Shown here: one piece after another, positions 36,046 through 46,544 of the stretch
Numbering within the stretch: position 1 is the stretch's first letter
Layout of the letters: each line of letters begins with the position of its first letter
DNA from: Euonymus europaeus
Lineage: Eukaryota; Streptophyta; Magnoliopsida; Celastrales; Celastraceae
Length of the DNA: 64,000 nucleotides
Assembly (NCBI GenBank): GCA_963580455.1
Contig: OY756961.1
Location: 6,739,001 to 6,803,000, forward strand
Reading direction: 5' to 3'
The notes under the pieces: model-generated
Databases searched by the model: none
Told to the model about the DNA's origin: nothing
What the model saw: the letters and a program-made list of their open reading frames with translations, nothing else
Translations under genes and position numbers: made by a program

Positions 36046-37255
36046 TTTTACATGCATGCATAATTTGTTATGAATTTGTATGAGACAATCAAGAAGAAAA
36101 ATTATTGAAACAACAAGTGTGGAAAACTTTGTTACATAAACATTTACATATATATATATATGTATTTATATTCTACGTCCCATCAACATCAGTTCCACAA
36201 TTATTCATATATATATATATATGTGTAACAAAAATGTGGTCTATCTTTTTTTTTCAACAAAAATGTAGCTTTTTGAATTAAAAGTAAATTTTTTCTGACA
36301 AAAGGGTGACAATTATTATTACTACCAAGACATGCTCCATGTATTTTGTCTGCAGACGGTACAGCTAGGGGAGGGGGGGTTCACAGTAGGTATGAGTTCA
36401 TTTAAAAAATCCGTAAATATAAGAGGTTGATTTATCCTTTGTCAAATTCCATTTTGCAAGAGGAACTTAGCAAATAAGAATCAGATAAATTAGTAAGAAA
36501 AAATGGACTTAAAAACAAATAGGCGATCATCGAAGTTCCTTTCGCTTATCGTTGTTCCTTGTGATTCTTTCATTTTTTCCCTTTTTTCCAGTTTTCCTAA
36601 CCGTTTTGCCAAATAGGACTTTGAATAAACATAAATTCATTAAAATAGATGAAAAATATGAATAATTCCAAATCGTTAGATGCATGCAAAGTACGTAGTA
36701 TGTTATTTTCTCAACAAAAAATCCTGAGTACATTGATCAAAGTATCAAACTGTCAAAATTTTACTTGATTTTATTTTTGTTATTTTTTTTGAATTTTTGA
36801 AAAATAGTCAATGAATCAAAAATTAAAAATTAGATGGACTATTTTTAAAAAATATTTTGTGTTGAAAAAGAGAGAACATTAAATATATAAAATTTAATAA
36901 TCTAAGAAGAGAGAGAAATTTTTGTTTAAATTTATGATTGGATAAGGCAAAATTGGGTCCCACCTATGAAAAAGAGGGTTGAAAGGTAGCACTATTCCAA
37001 CACCCTACGACCTATATGTAATCCTCCCCCCGCCCCCCCACAACCCCACCCCACTATTATGTACTTTTTATTCTTTTAATAACTTTTTAGCCAGAAACCT
37101 ATGTAAACCTCAACCACCCCCTCTCCCGCCTCCTACTCTTATATTTTTATTCTTTTAATAACTTTTTAGCCATAAACCCATGTCAAGCAATTTTTGATCC
37201 TTTTACAAAAGCATATATGTTCTCGAGCTGGCTTTGTCATAAGGGGGTTTAATCT
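36046..37255. repeat. 3' flank of MULE copy C
   Basis: Non-coding. 36050-36460 is a near copy of 33520-33890, and 36590-36840 a near copy of 28890-29150, so the 3' flanks of B and of E are joined here in one piece. After about 36850 the match ends in AT-rich DNA with C-rich patches near 37030-37060 and a repeated phrase TTTTTATTCTTTTAATAACT at about 37066 and 37146. Confidence 0.65.
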
Positions 37256-37930
37256 TTGAGTTTTTTTAAATATGAAAGTGTCAAGCGACTCTCTAAGCCA
37301 AGCTTCCCTTTTTTCCTAAGTGCACTTTGGCATCAGACTAACCGACCTACCTTGTGTCTCTTCCCTAAGCCAACTTATACAAAAAATAATGAAGCAAGAA
37401 GTTTTTTCTCTTTTGAAAGCAGTCTTACCGCAACCACAACTCTCCATTCTTCACCTCAAATAATTTGGGTTAGAATCCTTCTTTTTTACCCTTCCACTAT
37501 CCATTGCATGTGCGAATCATCTCCTTGATGCCTTACTAAATCTCCAATAGCTGTTTGGAGCATGAACATTTGTGCATTAAAAGGCTATGTGGTCTCTCTC
37601 CCCTTTGGTTCACTCCTTGGAATTTAGGGTCTTCTGGCTGGGTCCGGTCGTAAGAATCACTTAACAGATAGCTCGCTACATATTTCCCTCAAGAGGATTG
37701 CCAGAGTTTCACTCCTCTTCCAATTATAGGTCGAGTAGCAAAGCCCATTGTCTCAGACCAGACTCTTTTCAAACCTCGGTGTCAGCATCTTTTTAGCTCA
37801 TCCCTTGTAGCTAAAGCAAGAATAAGGGGCATGCCCATGGAATCCTTGCCTTTTCAAGACGGTTATGTTAGTCTTCCCCTTGCCCTCGGCCTGGTCTCGA
37901 CATAGAGTTTATGAAATCTTCTTGAATAGG
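37256..37930. other. Block of atypical composition, possible organelle-derived insert
   Basis: About 670 bp that reads unlike the AT-rich DNA around it: balanced base composition, few homopolymers and wording reminiscent of plant mitochondrial intergenic DNA (for example CAAGAATAAGGGGCATGCCC and CCTTTTCAAGACGGTTATG). No intact mitochondrial gene is recognised. The call is impressionistic. Confidence 0.3.
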
Positions 37931-37976
37931 TGATCCGGTTGTTTTTTACTTTCCTTTTCAATTAAAAAATTTGGCT

Positions 37977-38200
37977 GAATCTTTCATGACTAGGGTTAAT
38001 TAAAAAAATGTACAAATCAAAATAATTTTTCTCAATTTGGTTAAATTTATTAATGGGTTAAGTTTTAGGGTTAATTAAAAAGCTGGTTGAATCTTTCGAT
38101 GACTAGTGTTAATTAAAAAATGTACAAATCAAAATAATTTTTTTCAATTTGGTTAATTTTATTAATGGCTTAAGTTTTGGCTTTAATAGCTCAAGTGTTT
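37977..38200. repeat. 112-bp tandem duplication upstream of MULE copy D
   Basis: Two adjacent units beginning GAATCTTTC at 37977 and 38089 share AAAATGTACAAATCAAAATA and TTTATTAATGG with few changes. It lies immediately upstream of the first ATG of MULE copy D, within its presumed promoter. Confidence 0.75.
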
Positions 38201-38226
38201 ATATAATCAACTGTTCATGTGCAGAT

Positions 38227-41109
38227 ATGGATTACATAGATGATTTTTTCAACTACCATCCGGCAAATAGTTCAATTGAACATGTAAATACAAATACTGA
38301 GTTATTATTTTTTCTAATTTTTTTTATTAATGTTAAATTACATTATTGGAAGAGTTATTTTGTCTCATCTGAAATTAAGCAAGAAGATGAAGATGCGAAT
38401 TTGAAACCAATATGGTATAATATTTTATTCAATCAAAATATGAGTTTTTGTGTTAGGTTGAATAAATATTAGTAACTTTCTAAAAAAAATACATTCTCAG
38501 GTGTTCAAATCACGACAAACTTTTATCGATTGGGTTTAACAAGTCGGACGCCAATTGGGATATATATCATCATCATCAGTAAATCAAATATTGGTGGGTT
38601 CGGTAAGAAACACAAATTACAATTCAAATGTTATCGCGGTGGTAAGTACGAAAGCAAAAAACCCTCAACGAAGCAGACTGGCACAAAAAAATAGATTTTC
38701 AATTCAAATTGCGAGGACATAAAATGAAGCTAGATAATGATTGGAAGGTGGAGGTGGTGTGGGCGAAACACAACCATGCTTCTGCATTATATATGAAGAG
38801 ACATCCATACCCTAGTCGACTTTTTGAGTCTGAAATTTAGGTAATGATTGACATGTCTGCGCAAAATGCCAAGTCATGGGACATATTGACGGAATTGAAA
38901 AAACAAGATCCAAACAATGTGTGAACAATCAGAACCATACACAATGCACGCAAGAAGCATAAGACTGCTGAGAAATCAGGACAATCACAGATGCAAGCTG
39001 TGTTGACAATCCTCACCGACCATGGCTATGTTTTCGATTATCGGTCGAATCCTTCAACCAATGAGCTTGAAGATTTGTACTTCGCACATCCTAATGCACT
39101 AGGACGATTGCATGCATTCCCTAATGTGTTGTTAATGGATGCGACCTATCAGACAAACAGGTATGGGTGGCTCTCCTTGAAATTGTCGATGTCACTTCAA
39201 CCAGTCAGATATTTTGCATAGGATTTGCATATCTGCACTCAGAGAAAGAGGCCAATTATACTTGGGCTTTGGAATGTGTTCGATCTATAATGCATGGATG
39301 CATTGGTCCACAACTGATCGTTATGGACAGAGAGTTAGGCTTGATAAAAGGGTGTGGTAAGGTATTTCCCAAGGCTTCCAAATTACTATATAGATGAAAT
39401 ATCTATCAAAGTATTTTAACTAAATGCAGACCATCAATACAAGACAGTAGAGCCTGGAATGCGTTATACCGCATGTGGACTACGGTGCTCGAATCTGAAA
39501 ATGACAGCGTGTACATGAGCAATATGGCACGCCTCGAAGTAGTCTTACAGAAGTTTACGATAGTGATTAACCACTTGAAAGATGATGGTTGACACCATAT
39601 AAGGAGATGTTCATATCCGCATGGACCGACAAATATCTGCATTACGGAAACCACACAACTAATACGATTGAGAGTTAGCATGCTACGATGAAAAAATATT
39701 TGTGCTTGTCACAGTCAGACATTGAGAGATCCATATCGTGGATTCATGAGGTTATCCAATCTCAAGACACAGCTAGTATTGAGCGAAGCAAAACCATTGT
39801 CCCACACCAATTCAACATATATTACTTCCAAAATTTACGTGCTTTTGTATCAATCGAGGCGTTGGATTTTATTTGGATGGAGTTTGAGCGGTCAAATGAT
39901 GTTGGAGAGGTAGCTTACCGTTGCAGATGTCAAATTCGTAGGAGTACGAACTACCGTGTGCTCACGAATTAACCGTGTATGTGAGCAAAGGTTAGACTAT
40001 ACCGCTTGATGTCATCGATCAATTTTGGAGAAAGCTTGATTTACTATCATGTCATTCGCTTGAAGATGATGACATTGGTTGTATCACCGATGTATAAATG
40101 TTCATAGAACAGTTCAAATAGCAGACAATACATGTTAAAGTAAGTTGGCTAAGGAAGTTGAGTGACATATTCAGACATTCTAGCACTTCTCTTCATGAAC
40201 CAGCTGTGAAGACCAACACTAGAGCGCGCCCCTCCACAAAGAAAAAGGTACCCACCACCACCTAGAACAACAATTCAGCTGCACGTGTTGTTGATCATAG
40301 TGATTTTGTTCAGCATAGGGCACCTCACAGACACAGTTCTGCATTGGAACGCCCCGATTCAAAGATCATTGAGCATAATTTTTTTCCATTCTAATGAACA
40401 AGCGAGACACAGTTGTTCCTCTGTTTACAATACTCAGTCTCTCTTAACACAAGGAAGTTCCAGACCGAGAAAGAAAAAATACTCTTCACTATTATATATT
40501 GATCAGTTCCCAGATATACTGCATTCATACATTAGAAACATACAAGATGTGAGAGGAGATGGAAATTGCGGATTTCGATCGATCGCTGTGTCTCTTGGTC
40601 ATCGGGAGGATTAATGGCTCAATGTCCGATATAACTTGATAGCAGAGATGGACACATTTTGGGGACAATATGTTGAAATATTTGGTGGTTATGAGAGAGA
40701 GAGTGTGTATTGTTAGACATTCATTGATATTTTTTCAAAATGAAGTCGAAGCACCGTACCAACACTGGATGACAATACCTGACATGGGTTGCTTCAACAT
40801 ATAATGTGATATTACACATTCTTCACCCTAAAGAGAGCGTGACATATCTAACACTTCGTACAACCCCCTCCCCCCCACCCACCATTCCAGCACATTGTTA
40901 TCGCAATAGAACACGTGAATGATAACCATTATGTCCAGATTAGTTTGACGGAGGATTATCCAATGCCTCCCATATTTCCTGGGTGGGTTCATTGTAGGTA
41001 TGATTGTGCAGCTTCATGGGCTACTCCATATGTGGATCGGTTTGATGCTTATACGCAGTCAGTGTGGTCTATGTTTTCTCCCGATAATTTTGTTCATGTG
41101 CTTGATTAA
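38227..41109 (+). pseudogene. MULE transposase-OTU fusion gene, copy D
   Basis: Starts ATGGATTACATAGATG at 38227, comparable with the first exon of copy A. FAR1-type region from about 38500, with stops near 38690 and 38838. Transposase with good motifs: LLMDATYQTNRYG near 39130, VDVTSTSQIFCIGFAYLHSE, LIVMDRELGLIKGCGKVFPK near 39320; later MKKYLCLSQSDIERSISWIH near 39690; SWIM finger wording around 39920-39955 split by a frameshift. OTU domain: IRNIQDVRGDGNCGFRSIAV near 40540, with the catalytic Asp (40558-40560) and Cys (40567-40569) retained; the end reads FPGWVHCRYDCAASWATPYV and stops at 41107-41109. At least six stops or frame breaks (38690, 38838, 39380, 39590, 40610, 40710) exclude function. 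The 102-bp exon region is shortened. Confidence 0.86.
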
Positions 41110-41930
41110 ATTTATATAGTAATAAAATTTCTCCAATTTAAAATATATTTATGAATTTTTCATGTTTTTTTTGAAAAGTTTGTGCATCAAATTATGATTC
41201 ATATATGTGGATATTATGATTCAAATTGAATATTCACAATATGTGGATATTAAGAAAACCATGCTTGTAATTAATAGAAATCAGCTCGCCGTCAAACTAT
41301 TGCTCGAAACAATTGACTTAATCAATACATACCCAATGAGTAATGGTTTTGAATTTTAATTAAAAATGAAAAATTAATAAATAAGTAAATAAGATTAAAT
41401 GGAAGAAATAGTGCATTGAAAATTGATCATCTGTTGTAAAATGTTGTAACCGAATGATTATGTCAAAATAAATGATCAATCACAAAGTATGTAACTGACC
41501 GGATTAGTTTTTGGTTTTATGGACTTCATTATTATTAATATTTCACTTTTATTGTAATTGATTTTTGAATTCTTTTTAAGAGGAGGCTAAGTCTTGAAAA
41601 TGGTCTAGTTTTTGAAAATCTTGTTCTCTCTTCTTTTCAATTATTCTTGAGAGTAAATTCATGATCCATGATCATGAGTTTACCAGTAGCAACACGTAAA
41701 GAGGGGTATTTTGGGTATTAAAAAACTCATGAGCATTTTCAGCCAAACGGCTCTGCAACACCCACTGAATCGGATGACGGCTTCTGAAACGGGCATGTGT
41801 GTGTGAGAATCAGTGCACATGCGACGACGCAAAGTAATTTTATAGGTTTGCAGGCATAGATAAGGGGGTTAAAATTAGGGGGTGTTCATTTACCCTATGC
41901 CAGGGTTAAATATAGGTGGCTGATTTATCA
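41110..41930. other. Spacer after MULE copy D
   Basis: AT-rich non-coding DNA. Near 41866-41940 it contains AAGGGGGTTAAAATTAGGGGG and TTAAATATAGGTGGCTGATT, phrases also seen near 29223 and near 33820 and 36415 beside other copies. These may mark the outer edge of the MULE, but I could not pair them into a terminal inverted repeat. Confidence 0.5.
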
Positions 41931-42720
41931 TTTGCCAAATTGAATTTTGCACAAAATTCTATGCACAATGCATTGATGTTGCACGCTTAGCTCTTGAATG
42001 AACCTTCCTGTTATGTCAAAGTAGTTGTAGCAACAACAATTCTCGAGATGGCTAGAATCCACTCAGGTTGAGCCCTCTAATACTCTTCTCTAGCTTTCCA
42101 TTATACACGAACGAAAACCAAGAGCTCTAACCCATCGGTCCTTTGAGTAAACACTTTTTTCTTCTCTTCTGCTACTTTTTGAGATCTAAAATACGGGTCC
42201 CTACACACCATGAATCATCTCCGGTTATGGGCAATCTAATGTTGTAAAGTTCAAGTGGTTCAAATGAGGTGATATTTTACAAAATACTTTTTTTTTCTTG
42301 TATTCTTTATTGTTAACGCTACTTTTAATCAATAAATAGTGTTAATGTAAATGTGTGTGGACGATTTGTAGGAGGAAGTTTTTCAAGCCATTGTAGAAGA
42401 TGAAGTAGAACATTTTCATGTTATAGGAGTAAATGAACAAATTAATATCGATGTAATAAATGAATTTTGAACTAAGATGGTTCGTCACATTTAATTTATT
42501 TGATATGAATTTGGTATATCAAATTTTTAGTAATTATAAATTTTAATAAATTATTTTTTGTAGATATTCAATTCGCACACCTTCTTGATTGCACGCTGAC
42601 TTGGATTCATAGTTGTAATTAAAATATTTGATCAAAGTCGTGCATTGAGATCTCTTTCATACTCGGAGGTTACTGTTACTAGTTATCGGTAGCAAACGAT
42701 GACATGGAAGAACACCGAAT
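41930..42720 (+). pseudogene. MULE-OTU fragment F (5' flank and first exons)
   Basis: 41945-42140 matches the flank upstream of copy C (33890-34080). An exon-like block 42372-42479 between TTTGTAG and a GT is homologous to the 102-bp exon of A, B and C (it ends ATCGATGTAATAAATGAATT then TTGAACTAAGATG). The next exon starts near 42563 (GATATTCAATTCGCACACC), corresponding to the FAR1 exon start, and fades after about 42720. No transposase or OTU part follows. It is the most diverged copy. Confidence 0.6.
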
Positions 42721-43606
42721 ACGTATGACAGGCCCCAAAAGAAGCCAGTGTTTATTCAAAACAAAGTGAAGTCAGTAGATCCATAATTGGATTCTTCAAG
42801 AGGCGTAATCAGAGTCTTTGGCAATGTTGTGAGGGAAAAAAAAATAGCAGCCCAAATCATTAATTTAAATTAATTTTCATAGAAAAGACAAAAAAAATTA
42901 CTTCATAGGTTCTCTTTCATTGTAATCTAAGGATGGATTAGCAGCTGAAGTTGGATGGTAAAGCTTTATGCTTAATGTTTATCTTCGGCCAATACAATAT
43001 AGGAAGTAACAAGACTTACATACTGACCCTGGAGATATAACAGTTCACAATGGGTGTATTTCAGAGAAATTTTTTTTTTGATAAACATGCTTAGCCTAGG
43101 CATATCATAAAACAACCCTTATCAATGGCGGAGGGATACCAAAGTACAAAATACGGGTTTTAATGTGATGGAACGGTGAACACTTCTATTTGGTAAAGCT
43201 TAGTGTTATTTCTTGGGTTTTTACCTCTTCTCTGTCAAACTACAATTTAAAGGAAAATGCAATAGTTATATTATGAAATATTGTTTCATCATGTATGCTC
43301 ACTCCCTTTGAAGTCATATATTTTTTGAACTAAGATTTTTTTTTTAATCCTCTAAAACCATGTAGCTTAAATAATTCTAATATGGATAGTGATAAATAAC
43401 TCATATGTTAGGAACTCATGGTATCACATCTAAACAATAAGTGTTAAATCTTAAAGAGAACGAATTCGCTAAACCCTAACGAGCTCGTGTATCGAATTTT
43501 CATACTGTAACCTAAACAATAAGTGTTAAATCCTGAGGATAACAAATCTGCTACATCCTAACATACTAATAATTAATTAATCTAAAATCATAAAACTAAA
43601 TAAATG
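42721..43606. other. Intergenic DNA
   Basis: AT-rich, without a supported gene. A phrase TAAACAATAAGTGTTAAATC occurs twice (about 43431 and 43513), a small direct duplication about 80 bp apart. Confidence 0.5.
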
Positions 43607-43611
43607 CTCAG

Positions 43612-44101
43612 TGTTGAGGATATCGGGTCAATATGGTACAAACAACGAAAATCAAAAACGAAAGAAAGACACAGAGATATGTGTGGTTCAGTCACTAACG
43701 ACCTACGTCCACTGTAGAGGAACCACACTCTTATTAAGAGATAATACAAGAGGAAGAGATTACAACGACTCAACTCACACTCTCTCACAAAAACACTCTG
43801 TTTTTTTCTTTTCTCTCTAACTCAGTGCACCACTCCTCTATGACTCTCTACAACACCATCTTTTTATATAGAGATATTGCACAGGTATGAACACACTAAA
43901 CTAAGTCCTAGATGGAGTAGCAATTATTGACAAACAAAACTTTGACGGTGCCACAAATCAACACTAGTAGGCGAACTCATTGTATCACCAGTTACTTACT
44001 GTACTGACAGTGATTGGCGACTGCTGCATGCAAACCTTGACTGCTGCATGCAAACCTTGACTTGTGCATGCACACACTGGTGCATGGGTATGGACCCATC
44101 A
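43612..44101. mobile_element. Solo LTR, 490 bp, with a perfect 5-bp target duplication
   Basis: Begins TGTTGAGGATATCGGG and ends GGACCCATCA, giving TG...CA ends, with CTCAG immediately on both sides (43607-43611 and 44102-44106). The interior has typical plant LTR wording (GAGATATGTGTGGTTCAGTC, then CCTACGTCCACTG) and a 20-bp tandem duplication GACTGCTGCATGCAAACCTT near 44020-44060. No internal retrotransposon sequence adjoins it, as expected after recombination between the LTRs. The superfamily is not determined; strand cannot be fixed without a primer-binding site. Confidence 0.88.
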
Positions 44102-44106
44102 CTCAG

Positions 44107-45689
44107 CATATTAATTAATCTAGTAGCAATTGCTCTTACCCATGATGGTTATTATGGTGCTCACTAAAAAATGCATGGGCTGCTAAAGTACCCATTCTTT
44201 TGTCCCTAATTTTTTTGATATTTAGAAGTCATATGCATTCTTTACATAATATATTATGCTTTCTGCACTCGAGGACATATTAATTTCTTTTGCACTGCAA
44301 GTTCCACTTCATAAATTCTGCTAGGTTTGCTATTTGCAACATTTCAATTGCATTTACAATTTGTCAGACTTTTTAACAATCACAAGTTCTCCAAATGTGA
44401 GTTGTATTTTACCTTTCAAAAATTTGGGTTTTAGTCTTCATCTTCTGTCCATTGATGGTCTCTTTAAATTGCCAATTTTTTTGTAATTCCTGTCCAGTAA
44501 AGTTTCTTTGAGTGTTGGATTCGCAAAGTGGGTTGCTTCAATTGTCCTCTTTGTGCCTTTTCTTTAACAGTGCGGCTAATTGTTGTTCTTTGATTTGAAT
44601 TCTTGTGGGGGGTTTTCTTGTAAGATTGTGTTGCTAAATCATCTTTTTTTTTACGGGATTGATAGAGGAAGTGTATTGGCTATGAGGTCAGTATTAATAC
44701 AACTGAGTCCAGGACCTCCGCTCAACCATATCACAACTGGGTCATCCTTAGTAGCTCTTGATTCAAAAAAAATAGTAGAACATCCTAAGGAAAAAAGTTT
44801 TAAATTCATTACTATAGGTTAGAACATATAAACATCAAGAATTTATCAAAGAAACAACAACATAGAAGTCATCCTTTCTAATTACCTTTGGAATCCGATA
44901 ATAAACAACATGGTGACCAAGCATTTGAACAAAAGCATAAGAAGTATGAAGAGAAGGAAACTTGAATTCCTTCTCAATAAGTCTTGGAGCGGAAGAGTTA
45001 TCCTTGATTGTGCTAATATTGAAGTTAAGTGATCTTTTTATCATTTTTTCCAAAGAAAAGTGGTGCATAGTGTTTCTGGCATACACAAATAATGAAGTGG
45101 AGAAAAAATAAAAAAGAATAGGAGAAAGCAAGATGTTAATAAAAGTCAATACCATTATTGTTTTTAAACTAAAGGAATACAATTAATTGTACTATATGAT
45201 AGGGTATTTATGAGGTTCTTATTAAAGAATGCATAGGATATTTATAAGGTTCTCATCAAGTGTGGCTGTGTAAAGAAAAAACCAAGGGGATTTAGTTTGT
45301 CATGTGGGCTGTTGTCCTTTTATTTTTCTTATTCTATCTTGATTGTTGAGCCTTGTAAAGAGGCCCAGCACACCCCTCTAAAAGGCTTAATAGAGAGGGG
45401 AAGGATATCCAATTATAAGGCACTTCACATGGGGATAAACCCCCTATGTACGATGCTCTAACAAGCCTTATAATTTTTCTTGCTATGTGAACATTATACA
45501 ACTTGCATATTGTGTGAGGAGTTTTGAATTTGCATATTTTCCTCTAAATGTCAAATTAATTACATCGAAAGTTCAGCCAAATATAGTTTTCTTGTGTGCT
45601 AAAAAGTTCAAAATTTCCAATTAAACCTATCTAATGCCATTCGAATATTAAAATTTAAAAAAAAGTGAGAGTGAAGAGTACTTACTCAC
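44107..45689. other. Intergenic DNA
   Basis: AT-rich. An open minus-strand frame at 44835-45182 (115 codons, hydrophobic start, ending YVVVSLINS) and a plus-strand frame at 44580-44822 have no recognisable motifs, and I do not call them genes. I looked here for further exons of the synthetase fragment at 45690-45903 and found none. Confidence 0.45.
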
Positions 45690-45903
45690 CACGTCGTCAA
45701 GCTCAATCCCATAACGGAAACACATATCCTCAAATCCTTCTTGAGCTGCAATTCAATATCAAATACTCACTTGACCCTGAAAATGTGTTCTCTTTACGCA
45801 ATAATCGACTAAAATAAAATGGAAGAGATAGAAGAGAGGAGATTACTATAAGTTTTTACATAAGCAGTGAACAATCGATCCATGCGCACACTCTTGGTTG
45901 CGT
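45690..45903 (-). pseudogene. Fragment of the phenylalanyl-tRNA synthetase beta-subunit gene (first two exons)
   Basis: Exon 1 (about 45903-45847) reads ATKSVRMDRLFTAYVKTY and exon 2 (45745-45690) completes TQEGFEDMCFRYGIELDDV. Joined through GT/AG sites (donor A|GTAATC, acceptor GCAG), this corresponds to the very N-terminus of plant cytosolic PheRS beta, which reads like SVGRDRLFAALGKTYTQEEF then ELDDV. The second donor (GTG|GTGAGT) also sits where an exon end is expected. The initiator Met-Pro-Thr is not preserved and no later exon was found, so this is a 5' fragment of a duplicated gene with introns kept, not a retrocopy. A functional gene would be about 590 residues. Confidence 0.7.
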
Positions 45904-46540
45904 TTCTCGAGCAACGAAGAGTAGTTTTTTGTAGGCTTGTAAATTTGGACACTTGAGAGCTACATTCGATCAGCTGAAATGAAAGTAGGCGCTATTGATT
46001 TGTAGCGTGCTTTTTATAACTAAACAGTAAACTCTAAGCCCATTACTGTTACACAATAAATAAATAAAGGGAGAATCGCGGGCGGTCCACTTTTGTGAAA
46101 TTATTAAGATGTAAGTTCATCTACAAAACTTATTTGAACGTCGGTCCAATCCATTGTAACTTTTGTATTTTTTTTTCATAAACAAATTTTAAAATATTTT
46201 ATCTCTCAAAATACATAGTAAATTTTTTTTAAAAAATGCATGTTCGAACTCAGCTCGTAAAACCCTCTTTAACAAGACCCGTCATCGATAGTTTTTTTAC
46301 AAGACCCGTCATCAATAGTTTATTTTTTTTTTAATAAAAGAGGATAGTACCTCAACAGTTTATTAATAGTCTCGTTTATAGGGGAGAAATACCGTGGTAA
46401 TTTAGGAAAAGAAGACTAGCTTAAAAGTACATGAACATATAAGACAAGAAATCATCAATAGTTTTTAATGTACTTTTTTAATTACATTATTTTTTTTTAA
46501 AAAGTAATTAATATATATGTTATGTAATTGTATTCTAGGA
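45904..46540. other. Intergenic DNA
   Basis: AT-rich non-coding stretch. A phrase ACAAGACCCGTCAT followed by CAATAG or CGATAG and TTT occurs twice at about 46269 and 46299. It includes the possible promoter remnant of the synthetase fragment. Nothing else is supported. Confidence 0.45.
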
Positions 46541-46544
46541 AGGA

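Noticed and set aside
33780..41940. Repeated GGGGGTTNAAATATAGGGG and TTGATTTATC phrases as MULE terminal inverted repeats
   Set aside because: They recur beside several copies but only in one orientation; no inverted partner or 9-bp duplication could be paired by eye.
44835..45182. 115-codon minus-strand frame on the same strand as the PheRS fragment
   Set aside because: Compared with remembered features of PheRS beta it shows no resemblance, and it has no other recognisable domain.
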